Assembly: GCA_015062805.1 (NCBI GenBank)
Contig: SUTQ01000016.1
Location: 1-55,798 of the forward strand
From: Methanosphaera stadtmanae
GTDB taxonomy: Archaea > Methanobacteriota > Methanobacteria > Methanobacteriales > Methanobacteriaceae
Length of the DNA: 55,798 nt
Reading direction: 5' to 3'
Positions 1 to 9,033 of the stretch are shown here, in pieces; the first letter of the stretch is position 1, and each line of letters starts with the position of its first letter. The translations under genes and the position numbers were made by a program. A model generated the notes under the pieces. That model was not told the DNA's origin. It saw only the letters and a list, made by a program, of their open reading frames with translations, and searched no databases.

Positions 1-53
1 ATAATCCACTCAATATTTTCACTTCCACATTGTGGACAAACTTTAAATTTCAT
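1..53 (-). CDS. Zinc-ribbon protein, N-terminal fragment cut by window edge
   Basis: Reading leftward from an ATG at 53-51 gives 17 codons, beginning MKFKVCPQCGSENIEW, before the window ends. The CPxCGSxNI knuckle is the first half of a zinc ribbon, as in many small archaeal nucleic-acid-binding or regulatory proteins. The second cysteine pair would lie outside the window, so the specific family cannot be assigned. The divergent gene on the plus strand starts at 206, so the space between holds two back-to-back promoters. Confidence 0.6.
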   Translation of the reverse strand, partial: MKFKVCPQCGSENIEWI

Positions 54-205
54 ATATAATCTTATATAGTTAAAGATTATAAAACTTTCTAAAAAATATT
101 CACTAAATAAACAAATAACGCAACAATTGCAAATAAAACAAATAAATAAAAAAAAGTTTGTACATAACTATAATTAACTAAAAATAATCAAGGAGTAAAA
201 AAATA

Positions 206-781
206 ATGGATTTCTTAAATGCTTTATTTTATAAAAGAGATAACGAGACTGGACAACTCAGATTATCTAAAACAAAGGTAATTACATCTTTAGTTTTTAT
301 AATATTTTTCCTGTTTGCAGTAAATTTGTATTTTAATAGTCCCGAATTTGTTAACGAGGATAAAATGTCATTATTTGTTGCATCTATTATATTTGGATTA
401 TTTTTTGCAGTTCCTGCCTATATAATAGGATGGCTAATTAGTAAATTTTTATCTGGAAAGCAAACTACTACAACCATTGTTTCTAATAATGATTTTGTAA
501 ATCTGAAATCACATTGTCCTCATGATTATGCAATTAGATTTAAAGAGGCTATCGAAGCAAACGATAGTGATTTAGCTGAAGAATTGCTTTATAGTTGGGA
601 TGTTAATGATGCTAATTATAAATATGCATCAATAATATTTGAAGGTATGCCACCCACAGAACTTAGCTTAGTTGACTTGAATGAACGCTTTAAAGTTGCA
701 GAAACCATGAAATCATGTGATGAATCACTTAGATTATGGTATCAAACTACTGCAATTCAGGTAATTAACTTAAACAAGTAG
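206..781 (+). CDS. Membrane protein of unknown function, 191 aa
   Basis: I do not recognise the family. Two hydrophobic segments (about residues 26-46 and 55-80) follow a short charged N-terminus. The remaining 110 residues are soluble, acidic and cysteine-poor, with the look of a small cytoplasmic helical domain. The start is supported by an AGGAG ribosome-binding site about 10 bases upstream. It is divergent from the zinc-ribbon fragment at the left edge and convergent with the zinc-ribbon protein at 813-1289. A membrane-anchored regulatory or scaffolding protein is possible but would be a guess. Confidence 0.6.
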   Translation: MDFLNALFYKRDNETGQLRLSKTKVITSLVFIIFFLFAVNLYFNSPEFVNEDKMSLFVASIIFGLFFAVPAYIIGWLISKFLSGKQTTTTIVSNNDFVNLKSHCPHDYAIRFKEAIEANDSDLAEELLYSWDVNDANYKYASIIFEGMPPTELSLVDLNERFKVAETMKSCDESLRLWYQTTAIQVINLNK

Positions 782-812
782 TTAAACATTTATAATAAAA
801 TAAACTATTTTT

Positions 813-1289
813 TTAATATTTTTTTTGATTTAAAATACTGAAGTTCTTTTTTGTCTTACTTTTTTTGACTGAAACTTTTTGGGAATTTGGTCTAACTAAG
901 TTAAAATTATTATTGTCATCATTTTGAGCTTTTTTTTCATTTAATAATACTTCTTTTGTTTTGTTATAATCATTGACAGTTATATCATCAGTATCTGGTC
1001 TAATTACTTCAAAATCGTCTTGAATTTCTTCATGAACAGTTGCTTCATTATATTGTTCAATATAATCAGATGAAATTTCATTAGCGTTAGGATTATTTTC
1101 CAGTTCTTGATTAATTGAACTATCTACTAATTCCTTAGATTTTTCATTAGAATTCTCCAAATAATCATGTTTTGTTAGTATTTCTTCCAATATTTTTAGT
1201 TCATAACCGCATTTCATACAAAAATTCGCATTGGCAATTTTTTTAGAACCACAATTTGGACAATAGTTTATAGATTTTATTGATGGCAT
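813..1289 (-). CDS. Zinc-ribbon protein with long acidic tail, 158 aa
   Basis: The N-terminus carries a complete zinc ribbon (CPNCGSKK then CMKCGYEL, residues 10-30) of the zinc_ribbon_2 type. About 120 residues of low-complexity sequence rich in Asp, Glu and Asn follow, with a basic end (KKSKTKKN). The start fits a GTGAT ribosome-binding site just upstream. The tail repeats a theme (VRPDTDDITV and VRPNSQKVSV), suggesting an internal duplication. No membrane segment is seen, unlike the zinc-ribbon membrane protein at 18690-19220. Function unknown; zinc ribbons of this kind usually mediate protein or nucleic-acid contacts. Confidence 0.7.
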   Translation of the reverse strand: MPSIKSINYCPNCGSKKIANANFCMKCGYELKILEEILTKHDYLENSNEKSKELVDSSINQELENNPNANEISSDYIEQYNEATVHEEIQDDFEVIRPDTDDITVNDYNKTKEVLLNEKKAQNDDNNNFNLVRPNSQKVSVKKSKTKKNFSILNQKKY

Positions 1290-1426
1290 ATCTTATCACT
1301 TATTTATTTATATTTCTATTTATATAAGACAATTAAATTAAATCTTTTTAATAATTATTCTTTATATTTCTCTTATTTAGTAATACTTTAATAAACTTAA
1401 TATCTTTTAAGAAGTATATTATACAT

Positions 1427-2122
1427 ATGGATTTATCAACTGAATTAAGAAAATATCTCTTAGATAATGGTGCTACAGAAGTAGGATTTGCTGATATGAG
1501 TGAGGTCACCATTTTAAAAGGTTTAAATACTGGAGTAGTCTTTTATATTGCTTATCCTAAAGACATTTTAAAGAGAATGGATGATGCTCCTACTATGGAA
1601 TATGTTTTAAAATTGGTTGAAATGAATAAAGAATTAGACAAGTTGGGAATGTTGTCAGAAGAATATTTAAAAAATAAGGGATTTGATGCTTATGCACAAA
1701 CAAAAATAAGATTAGGAACAGATTTTGGTGATGATAATTCATTTGAATTACCTCATAAAACATTTGCTACAAAGGCGGGATTAGGATGGATAGGCAAATC
1801 CGCATTACTTATTACAGAAAAATATGGATCAGCAATAAGATTATCTTCTGTTTTGACAAATGCCCCATTAGAAACTGCTACACCTATAACAGAATCAAAA
1901 TGTGGAGAATGTAATTTATGTCAAAGAGCATGTAAAGCAGGGGCAATTAGTGGAAAAAACTGGAATTATCTATCAAAAAGAAATGATTTCTATGATGATA
2001 AAAAATGTGAAAAATACATGCTCAAAATAACAGAAAAAAAGCTTGGTAAACCGGATACAGTTTGTGGTAAATGTATTCATGCTTGTATTTATACTAAAAG
2101 ATATTATCAATCAAAAAATTAA
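1427..2122 (+). CDS. Epoxyqueuosine reductase-like iron-sulfur protein, 231 aa
   Basis: The protein resembles the QueG/COG1600 group: an N-terminal domain, a central KAGLGWIGKSALL motif that is a hallmark of the family, and a C-terminal double [4Fe-4S] ferredoxin region with CGECNLCQRAC and CGKCIHAC. It lacks the HEAT-repeat tail of bacterial QueG and is shorter, like the archaeal relatives annotated only as 4Fe-4S double-cluster proteins. A reductase role is plausible, but the substrate is unknown and epoxyqueuosine should not be assumed in an archaeon. The start is the first ATG of the frame. Intergenic DNA lies on both sides, so it is probably transcribed alone. Confidence 0.75.
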   Translation: MDLSTELRKYLLDNGATEVGFADMSEVTILKGLNTGVVFYIAYPKDILKRMDDAPTMEYVLKLVEMNKELDKLGMLSEEYLKNKGFDAYAQTKIRLGTDFGDDNSFELPHKTFATKAGLGWIGKSALLITEKYGSAIRLSSVLTNAPLETATPITESKCGECNLCQRACKAGAISGKNWNYLSKRNDFYDDKKCEKYMLKITEKKLGKPDTVCGKCIHACIYTKRYYQSKN

Positions 2123-2566
2123 AAATATATAATGATTAGAATTGAGAAGAAGTATTCTTCCCAATATCCACTATGTGTATCATTCTTAAGCAACTGATGT
2201 TTATTTTTTTCCATATCTACTATTTTAAATTTCATTATCTTTTTATTTTTTGACAATAATAATCATTTTTACTTCTAAAATAACTGATTTGATCATTAGA
2301 TTAGATGAAGCTTATAAATTTAATTATTATTTTGCATAATGAAATATTGTATAATAAATGAATGAAATATTAACTTAAACATTCACAGATAATAAGAATC
2401 AGTATTACTTTCTATTTAATTCTTATTAATATTATTTTGTTCAAAGTAATATATAAGTTTATCAAAAGTATTACAAGTTATAATAAAATATTGTTTAAGT
2501 TAATAAAAAAATATATTATACAATCAAATAATATAAAATTAGGAAACAATAAGGAAATGATAATAT
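2123..2566. other. Intergenic, 444 bp; imperfect hairpin and a doubtful 38-codon ORF
   Basis: Just after the iron-sulfur gene is a near-palindrome (2141-2151 with 2155-2165, 10 of 11 positions paired, 3-nt loop) that could end its transcript. The same bases encode part of a possible minus-strand ORF of 38 codons (2235 to 2119) containing HSGYWEEYF. It has no convincing ribosome-binding site. The remainder is AT-rich promoter DNA for the DUF998 gene; nothing else is seen. Confidence 0.35.
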
Positions 2567-3154
2567 ATGAAATCTAGAGTAGTGGGCATAGTTTTTACAT
2601 TTGGCATTTTATATTATCTTATAGCAGAATTATTATGTGCTATAAGTTTTAATGACACATTATATAATACGTATATATTTCACACTATATCCGAACTAGG
2701 AATTCCAAATTTTAATTCGCCACTGTTTTTTTTGATGAATTCTGCTTTTATATTAATAGGTATTCTACTTATGATAGGTAATTATTCAGAGTTTAAAAAT
2801 TACATAATCAAAAACAATCTTTTGTTCTATATATTTACATTAATTACTGCGTTAGGTGTAATTATTGTAGGTTTAATTCATGCAGGCAATCCATTGACTT
2901 CAGGTTATCATACATTAGGTGCTATAATGGCAATAATTGGAGGCAATATATTGCTTATAATTATATCTAAATCTATGGAGAGATTCGAAAACTATCAGAA
3001 ATTCACATTGGTTTTGGGAATCATTGGATTATTATCATTTGTGATAATGTTTTTTAACATGAGAAGTATTTACATGCCAGTTTTTGAAAGATGTTCCGTT
3101 TATACTTTAATATTATGGAATCTTGTCACGGGATTAAATATGTTAAAATATTAA
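2567..3154 (+). CDS. DUF998 family membrane protein, 195 aa
   Basis: Six hydrophobic segments span nearly the whole length. The family signature is visible: a polar loop with SELG between helices 1 and 2, and IHAGNP...YHTLGAIMAIIGGN in the middle, where conserved His and Gly residues face the membrane centre. DUF998 proteins are integral membrane proteins of unknown biochemical function found in archaea and bacteria. The start has AAGGAAATGAT as a modest ribosome-binding site. The gene faces the flavodoxin-like gene at 3422 tail to tail, with hairpin-forming DNA between them. Confidence 0.75.
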   Translation: MKSRVVGIVFTFGILYYLIAELLCAISFNDTLYNTYIFHTISELGIPNFNSPLFFLMNSAFILIGILLMIGNYSEFKNYIIKNNLLFYIFTLITALGVIIVGLIHAGNPLTSGYHTLGAIMAIIGGNILLIIISKSMERFENYQKFTLVLGIIGLLSFVIMFFNMRSIYMPVFERCSVYTLILWNLVTGLNMLKY

Positions 3155-3188
3155 TTGAAAAGTTAATTATCAAAAAAAGTGTATGTTT

Positions 3189-3216
3189 TCAACCATTAAA
3201 TATGAATAATGGTTGA
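3189..3216. terminator. Hairpin-forming inverted repeat between convergent genes
   Basis: TCAACCATTA pairs perfectly with TAATGGTTGA around an 8-nt loop (10 bp). It lies 35 bp after the DUF998 stop codon, in the space shared with the convergent reductase gene. No long T-run follows, so it may be an RNA processing or 3'-end structure rather than a classic terminator. Confidence 0.4.
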
Positions 3217-3284
3217 TATAGTATTAAAACTATGTTAAACATTTCCCGTTTTATAAAATATGTGATTAAAAATGATTTGAGTAA

Positions 3285-3301
3285 TATACCTTTAAGGTAT
3301 A
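3285..3301. repeat. Short palindrome TATACCTT-T-AAGGTATA
   Basis: Eight-base arms around a single T form a near-perfect palindrome in the convergent intergenic space, about 120 bp beyond the reductase stop. It could be a protein-binding site or a second 3'-end hairpin. No gene start is nearby on either strand, which argues against an operator. Confidence 0.35.
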
Positions 3302-3421
3302 CTATAAAATATGTATTAAATACATATAAAGATTAAGTCATAATTACTCAATTTTACTTAATTTTATATTAAAATTTGCTTAATATTCACTTTTTATAAA
3401 AAAATAATGTTTCAAACTTTA

Positions 3422-4060
3422 TTATTTTTCAGAGCTTAAAATAGCACCAAGTTTATATGCTTCATCTAAATCTTTAGGGAATTGATTTTCGTTACTTTTT
3501 TTCTTATCTTCCTCTCTAAACATTCCCATATTATATTTACTATAATCAAGAACTTGTAATGTATTACATACAGGATATACTTTAACATCACCATTTAACA
3601 ATCTAAATGAGGATTCAGAAACAGACAAATACTCTTTCATATTACTTTCATAATATTCTTTAGGTGCATTCATAGTATAGAATATACCCACATTAATTTT
3701 ACCTTCAAAATAATTCATATTACCATCATAAGATAATACTGAAAATATTAATCTTTCAAGTAAGGCTCTGTATTGGCTTGTAGGTTCACTTAGATATATT
3801 GGAGAACCGATTAATAAAGTATCAGCACTTAATATCTTATCTATCAATGGTGAAAGATCATCTTTCCAGTAACATTTACAACGTTGTTTATCTTTCATTT
3901 TACAAATTAAACAACTTCGACATCCAGTAAATGTCAAATCATATAAATCAATATATTCTGTTTCTGCACCAACAGATTCTGCTCCTTTTTGTGCAGATTT
4001 CATTATTTTAGATGTGTTCCAATTGTTACGTGGACTGGCATTTATAACTATCGTCTTCAT
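3422..4060 (-). CDS. Flavodoxin-fold NAD(P)H-dependent FMN reductase with CxxC motif, 212 aa
   Basis: The N-terminus MKTIVINASPRNNWNTSKIM is the FMN-phosphate-binding start of the NADPH-dependent FMN reductase/iron-sulfur flavoprotein group. GCRSCLICK (about residues 46-54) follows, with further cysteines at CKCYW, a cysteine-cluster insertion as in iron-sulfur flavoproteins. SPIYLSEPTSQYRALLERL is the usual FMN-side helix. The frame is open to a TTG at 4072, but the paralogue at 9109-9780 aligns from MKFYLVNSSPR, so I place the start at the ATG at 4060. Probably a cytoplasmic redox enzyme. Unlike the paralogue it has no GTTAGT operator upstream. Confidence 0.8.
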   Translation of the reverse strand: MKTIVINASPRNNWNTSKIMKSAQKGAESVGAETEYIDLYDLTFTGCRSCLICKMKDKQRCKCYWKDDLSPLIDKILSADTLLIGSPIYLSEPTSQYRALLERLIFSVLSYDGNMNYFEGKINVGIFYTMNAPKEYYESNMKEYLSVSESSFRLLNGDVKVYPVCNTLQVLDYSKYNMGMFREEDKKKSNENQFPKDLDEAYKLGAILSSEK

Positions 4061-4247
4061 AATTATCATCAAATAAATTTTGTAAAAAAATATTATATAT
4101 ATTATATTTTTATAAAAATATTATTATATAAGTTACTAGGAATTGAAATAATTATTAACGATTTTAATTATGTTTATAATGTTTAATAAAAAAAAGTCTA
4201 AATATAAGAGGTATTCAATAAATTAAAAAAAATAAAAAAAATGGAAA

Positions 4248-4949
4248 TTAGTATCCATATGATTGAATCTTTCCCTTATCATCTACTATTCTAAAGTAAC
4301 CATCATCATAATGAACTTTTTCATATCCATCTTCCATACTTTCACGTGAAACTTCATGTTCTTTCGGATCCCATCCATCAATAACTTTTTCATCTTCCCT
4401 TAATTCTTCTTTATCATCATCTGATTTCGTATTTTTATTATTGTTGGCCTTTGTCACAGTTTGATTAGTTTCATTAGTAATGTTAAGGTTTATCTCATCA
4501 TTAACTTTAATAGTTTGAAGTGCATGAATCATATCTTCCTTATTGGCTGTAACTATAAATAAGTTCTTATGAGTATAGTTAGTTACGTAAGTATAAACTT
4601 TATTAGTATCTGAATAGTTGTAACTATAGCCTTCAGTGGTTTGTAATGTAGAGCCAACTTGGAACATATCTCTAACTGCTGCAAAAGTCATAGCTTCTGT
4701 AAGATCATTTAATCCGATATCAGTTGAGTCATACACTAATACGTCCACACTATGTTCAGTATCGTTATAAATACTGAATGCATTAGTTTGTTGTATAACA
4801 CTGACATTACTTTCGGGAACTTCTACAGTGATACCGTTCATCGTTATGTTTTTGTATTGTGATTGATTAAATAAAATGAAATATGTTCCACTTAGCATTC
4901 CAATTAATATCAATGCTGTAACTCCTATAATCAAATATTGTTTATTCAT
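4248..4949 (-). CDS. Membrane-anchored extracytoplasmic protein with acidic linker, 233 aa
   Basis: One N-terminal hydrophobic segment (about residues 5-26) acts as an uncleaved anchor or signal. A globular region of about 125 residues follows, then an Asn/Thr/Asp/Lys-rich linker and a small charged C-terminal module (GWDPKEHEVSRESMEDGY). AAGGTGAG sits 4 bases before the ATG at 4949, making that the likely start rather than the GTG three codons earlier. The anchor-domain-linker-acidic-tail layout resembles the shorter protein at 17168-17557. Family and function unknown; it faces outward. Confidence 0.65.
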   Translation of the reverse strand: MNKQYLIIGVTALILIGMLSGTYFILFNQSQYKNITMNGITVEVPESNVSVIQQTNAFSIYNDTEHSVDVLVYDSTDIGLNDLTEAMTFAAVRDMFQVGSTLQTTEGYSYNYSDTNKVYTYVTNYTHKNLFIVTANKEDMIHALQTIKVNDEINLNITNETNQTVTKANNNKNTKSDDDKEELREDEKVIDGWDPKEHEVSRESMEDGYEKVHYDDGYFRIVDDKGKIQSYGY

Positions 4950-5267
4950 TAATCTCACCTTTTATAAGATTTTCATCAAATAATGGAATATTATTTAAAA
5001 ATATTTATAATATTTTATGTCTATTAATTAACTATCAATTTTCATTTTATATTAAAATCTAATAGATTAATATAATTTTTTTTATTTTCTTTAATATATT
5101 TATTTTTAAATAATTCCAATAATTTATTTTTTATTATAAGATATATTTAAATACTTGGAATAATAATAATATAAAATAAAAATATAATAAATCCAAATTA
5201 TAAAGATTGTCTAAACAATTTTCTTGAAAGTAAAATAATAAAATCAGATATAAGTAGGAGTGAAAAT

Positions 5268-5729
5268 ATGTATAGCATAGAATTATCTGAAGATAATGTT
5301 ATTATAAAAGATCAATACAGATTAATTAGCAGTACAACAACTATAACTAATATAAATGGAGAAATAAAGAGATATACTAGTTATAATTGTAGTTTTCCTT
5401 ATCCCTTTTATGAAATGTTGAATTTTCCTAAGGAAATTTATTTTTATGAACGAATGAAGCGATTTTATATCACTGATGAAGAACCTACTATGAATTATAA
5501 TTGGAAAAAGGTTTCTCTTCAAACTAGAAAAAATAAAGGACAGAAATCTAGTAAAGAAAACGAAAATAAAAAATGGGCTAAGATGGTTGCAATTCCACGA
5601 AATGTTATGGGAAATATTGATAATTACAAAACTTTACATTACATCTTATATTGTAATAAACGGGATTATATGACTAAAAGGATAGGATTATTAGAAGTTT
5701 ATTTATCACAAAAAGATCTTGATGACTAG
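5268..5729 (+). CDS. Hypothetical protein, 153 aa
   Basis: I do not recognise this protein. It is soluble, rich in Tyr, Asn and Lys, with no signal peptide or membrane segment. The N-terminal half looks beta-rich, then a charged linker (about residues 85-105, rich in Lys, Asn and Glu) leads to a C-terminal part ending in YLSQKDLDD. TAGGAGTGA is placed about 8 bases before the ATG, which supports the start. It is isolated, with over 200 bp of AT-rich DNA on both sides, and appears to be a single-gene unit. Confidence 0.55.
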   Translation: MYSIELSEDNVIIKDQYRLISSTTTITNINGEIKRYTSYNCSFPYPFYEMLNFPKEIYFYERMKRFYITDEEPTMNYNWKKVSLQTRKNKGQKSSKENENKKWAKMVAIPRNVMGNIDNYKTLHYILYCNKRDYMTKRIGLLEVYLSQKDLDD

Positions 5730-5966
5730 TAAACAACATATTGAAAAAATATATCTTAGTTTTGAAAATAAAATTTATATTTTATTTCAATTATTATTCT
5801 TTCTTATTTTTATTAAAGTATAGTAAATATCAAATATAATTCTTAACTATACAATTTTAGAATTATGGCAATTATAAATAATATTATTCTTTTTAATACC
5901 TATCAAAAGAGCAATATTTAATCTATGAAAACCAAAGATTTTATTATATGATAATTGGTGATATAA

Positions 5967-6269
5967 TTGAATAAAAAAATAATCATTCTAATATTAATAA
6001 TATCAGTGATGGCAATAACTACATTTACATTCATTAACTTTCATAATAAATCCAATAATTGGAGTATTGATAAAAACGAATATCCTAAAGATGAATATAG
6101 AATAGATGAATTACCTGTTAGTCACAAGTCAGCCTATGAAGTAAGACAATTTTTTAAAGATTCAGATACAGATAATGATGGAATATTAAAGGATACTGAA
6201 ATTATAGATTTTGACTATAAAATTAAACATAGTCAATATACATTTAACGGTCCCTACGGTTATAATTAG
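5967..6269 (+). CDS. Small secreted or membrane-anchored EF-hand protein, 100 aa
   Basis: The start is a TTG with GGTGAT 4 bases upstream. A hydrophobic segment (about residues 4-25) is followed by an extracytoplasmic part containing a textbook EF-hand calcium loop, DTDNDGILKDTE (about residues 59-70), with acidic residues at loop positions 1, 3, 5 and 12 and Gly at 6. There is only one loop, so it could bind calcium by dimerising or act as a dockerin-like half-site. No cohesin-like partner is recognised nearby. A short tail ends in NGPYGYN. Confidence 0.65.
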   Translation: MNKKIIILILIISVMAITTFTFINFHNKSNNWSIDKNEYPKDEYRIDELPVSHKSAYEVRQFFKDSDTDNDGILKDTEIIDFDYKIKHSQYTFNGPYGYN

Positions 6270-6465
6270 AATAATCAATTCTATTTATAAAACTTTTTTT
6301 AAATTTTAAAATTTTCATTTTTATAAAAAAAAATAAAATAGATTATGTATTTAATATCATTTTAAGTATTATTTATATGTGAAAATATCAGATATAATAT
6401 AATAACTATTGAATGAAATGCAACAATATTTTCTAGAATGATTAATAATTTAATTAGGTGATTAT

Positions 6466-7875
6466 ATGTATAACTTATTTTTATCAAAATCAAGTTATTG
6501 TAAGTCTATTCAATGTCCAAAAATTATTTGGCTAAAAAAGTATAAGCCGGATGAAGCAGTCCAATTTGTAAATCCGAAAGTATTTGAAAATGGTAAAAAA
6601 GTAGGAATACTTGCTCAGGATCTATTTGGAAATAAACATGATGATATTAAGTATACTGGAAATTATAGAGGTATGATAGAAAAAACCAGAGAATTTCTAG
6701 AAAAAAAACCTAATATTATTACCGAAGCCTCATTTGACTACGATCACAATTTTTGTATGGTTGATATACTTAAAAATGATGAAGATGGAGTGGAAATTTA
6801 TGAAGTAAAAAGTTCCACAAAAATCAATGAAATATATTATGATGATGCTTCATTTCAATATTACATATTATCAAATCTTGGATTAAATGTCAAAAAAGTA
6901 TGTATTATATACATAAACAATCAATATGTAAGAGGTAAAGAATTAGAACTTGACAAATTATTCAACATTCAGGATATTACCAACATAGCAATCGCAAAAC
7001 AAGATGAAATAAGTAATAATATAATAAAAATCAACAATTTCATGGCTGAACACGACAAAAATAAAGAACCTAATATTGCTTTAGGAAAACATTGCTCAAA
7101 ACCATATAAATGTGATTTTTGTGAATACTGTAACAAAATAGTTGAAAAAAGGAATATTACTCCAGGACAACAGCAACTTGACATGTACATGACAGATAAT
7201 AAATTGATTATCAATAAAGAGGCAATTAAGGATTTACTTGATTCGTTAAAATATCCATTATATTTCATAGATTATGAAACATATAACACTCCCATTCCTG
7301 AAATAGAAGGAACCAAACCATATCAGCAGTTACCGTTTCAATATTCTTTACATATTCTTGAAAATGAAGATGCAGAACTGGAACATAAGCAATTTTTAGC
7401 TCAAATAGATGATGAAAATTTTATTAGACATTTTACTGAAAGTATGATAATTAACATTACTGAAAAGGGAAGTATAATTGTTTATAATAAGTCTTTTGAA
7501 AAAAATGTTGTTAATAATCAACTTATAAGAATGTATCCTGACTTAGAAGATAAAATTACTAGAATAAATGATAATATGATAGACTTCATGGAACCTTTTA
7601 GAAAAAAATATTATTATACTAAAGAAATGAATAATTCATACTCCATAAAATCAGTACTTCCGGCATTATATCCTGATGAACCTGAACTAGATTATAGTAA
7701 ACTGCCATATGTACATGAAGGAGAAGAAGCATCAGATGCATTTATCAGTCTGAAAGATAAATCACCAGAAGAACAAGTAGAAATCAGAGAAGGACTTTTA
7801 AAATACTGTCATTTAGATACTTATGCTATGGTAAAAATATATGAAAAATTCAAAGAAATAGTAAATGATTGTTAA
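6466..7875 (+). CDS. DUF2779 protein: Cas4/RecB-like nuclease fused to RNase H-fold domain, 469 aa
   Basis: The N-terminal half has the PD-(D/E)XK pattern of RecB/Cas4 nucleases: an Asp in MVDIL, EVKSS about residue 113, and a QYY motif in the next helix. A cysteine cluster (CSKPYKCDFCEYC, about residues 209-221) could hold an iron-sulfur cluster as in Cas4. The C-terminal DUF2779 domain looks like a DEDD/RNase H-type exonuclease: IDYET (about 268), MIDFME, and CHLDTYAM (about 448). AGGTGAT precedes the ATG. The family is scattered among prokaryotes, often beside mobile or defence genes; no cas gene is seen here, so its role is open. A short hairpin follows the gene. Confidence 0.8.
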   Translation: MYNLFLSKSSYCKSIQCPKIIWLKKYKPDEAVQFVNPKVFENGKKVGILAQDLFGNKHDDIKYTGNYRGMIEKTREFLEKKPNIITEASFDYDHNFCMVDILKNDEDGVEIYEVKSSTKINEIYYDDASFQYYILSNLGLNVKKVCIIYINNQYVRGKELELDKLFNIQDITNIAIAKQDEISNNIIKINNFMAEHDKNKEPNIALGKHCSKPYKCDFCEYCNKIVEKRNITPGQQQLDMYMTDNKLIINKEAIKDLLDSLKYPLYFIDYETYNTPIPEIEGTKPYQQLPFQYSLHILENEDAELEHKQFLAQIDDENFIRHFTESMIINITEKGSIIVYNKSFEKNVVNNQLIRMYPDLEDKITRINDNMIDFMEPFRKKYYYTKEMNNSYSIKSVLPALYPDEPELDYSKLPYVHEGEEASDAFISLKDKSPEEQVEIREGLLKYCHLDTYAMVKIYEKFKEIVNDC

Positions 7876-7913
7876 TATGAAATCTTAATTATTTAGAGGA
7901 TTAAATAAGGTGG

Positions 7914-7943
7914 TGTGTTAAATTATATTTAATAATTAGCACA
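7914..7943. terminator. Hairpin shared by two convergent genes
   Basis: TGTGTTAA pairs with TTAGCACA (one G-U) and continues through a one-base bulge into TTAT/ATAA around a 5-nt loop, 12 pairs in all. It sits between the DUF2779 stop and the stop of the small minus-strand gene at 7968, and may terminate transcription from both sides. Confidence 0.4.
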
Positions 7944-7967
7944 TCCCTATTATTATTAATTTATTAG

Positions 7968-8063
7968 TTAGATTTCTTCGTCTGTAATTAGTTTAACTAA
8001 TGCGGATATACCGGCTGTTAGTAAACCAAATGTTATAAACATACCTAAACTTTTTTTGTTCAT
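7968..8063 (-). CDS. Small membrane protein, 31 aa
   Basis: An ATG at 8063 opens a 31-codon frame starting MNKKSLGMFITF and ending ITDEEI, with GAGATGA 4-5 bases upstream as ribosome-binding site. It is a basic N-terminus, one 18-residue hydrophobic helix with small residues (GLLTAGISALV), and an acidic end. That is the typical make-up of a single-pass micro-protein with the N-terminus inside. Function unknown. The 230 bp upstream hold the divergent promoters of this gene and the AIM24-like gene. Confidence 0.55.
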   Translation of the reverse strand: MNKKSLGMFITFGLLTAGISALVKLITDEEI

Positions 8064-8296
8064 AGTTTCATCTCTATATATTATTATTAAATTTTTACTT
8101 TAATACAATAATTAATTAAATGTTTTAATTTATAAATCTTATTGAAATTTTTAAATAAAATAAATATTTAATTTTTTATTTTTTTTATTAATTTCAGGTT
8201 TTATAAGCACGTATTATTATTAATAATTTTAAAAAATTATTTAATGTTTCGAATAAAAATTGTATATTATCAAAAAAATAGGTGGATTGAAAAATT

Positions 8297-8980
8297 ATGG
8301 AATATGAAATAAAAGGTGGAGCATTTCCAATAGTAATATGCAAATTACAGAAAGGCGAAACTATGAAAGATGAAAGTGGTTCAATGGCTTTTATGACACC
8401 AGAAGTAAAAATGGAAACTAATACTGGCGGAGGACTTCTTAAAGGTCTTGGAAGAGCATTATCAGGTGATTCACTATTTTTAAATTTCTACACCGCAGAA
8501 AATGATAATCAGGAAATAGGATTTGCATCAAGTTTTCCTGGAAAAATAATTCCAATAGAACTAAATGGTTCTAATTCAATTATCGGTCAGCGAAGTTCTT
8601 TTTTAGCTTCAGAAAAGGATGTAAATATTGACATGTACTTTAAGAAAAATCTAGGAACAGGATTATTTGGTGGTGAAGGATTTATACTTCAAAAATTCAC
8701 AGGTAACGGGATGTTATTCCTTGAAATTGACGGAGAAGTTATTGAATATGATTTACAACCTGGCGAAAAAATGGTTTTAGATCAGGGGCATCTTGCAGCT
8801 ATGGAAGAAAGTGTAGAATTTGATATTCAAAGAGTTAAAGGTGTTAAAAACGTATTATTCGGTGGAGAAGGATTATTCTTATCAACATTAACAGGTCCTG
8901 GAAAAGTTTGGATACAAACCATGCCTATTTCACGTTTAGCAGGAGCTATTATTCCTTATATTCCTACTAGTGGAAATTAA
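8297..8980 (+). CDS. TIGR00266/AIM24 family protein, 227 aa
   Basis: The whole protein matches the AIM24-like (TIGR00266) pattern: a beta-rich single domain with MEYEIKGGAFP at the start, repeated GTGLFGGEGF and NVLFGGEGLFL glycine motifs, and a final LTGPGKVWIQTMP. Length is typical. Bacterial and archaeal members are cytoplasmic and have no established reaction; the yeast namesake is mitochondrial. AGGTGG lies upstream of the ATG. It stands alone, 128 bp before the reductase gene; that gene has its own operator in between, so the two are probably regulated separately. Confidence 0.85.
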   Translation: MEYEIKGGAFPIVICKLQKGETMKDESGSMAFMTPEVKMETNTGGGLLKGLGRALSGDSLFLNFYTAENDNQEIGFASSFPGKIIPIELNGSNSIIGQRSSFLASEKDVNIDMYFKKNLGTGLFGGEGFILQKFTGNGMLFLEIDGEVIEYDLQPGEKMVLDQGHLAAMEESVEFDIQRVKGVKNVLFGGEGLFLSTLTGPGKVWIQTMPISRLAGAIIPYIPTSGN

Positions 8981-9033
8981 TCCACAACTATTTTATTTTT
9001 TTTATTTGACTTTTTATATACTCAAACCATAAT

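Noticed and set aside
2119-2235. Minus-strand ORF of 38 codons overlapping the end of the iron-sulfur gene
   Set aside because: No convincing ribosome-binding site, and its central part coincides with a hairpin that explains the sequence equally well.
3989-4186. Plus-strand 65-codon ORF opposite the start of the flavodoxin-like gene
   Set aside because: It lies largely antisense to a clear gene and then runs into AT-rich spacer; no ribosome-binding site or protein-like pattern.
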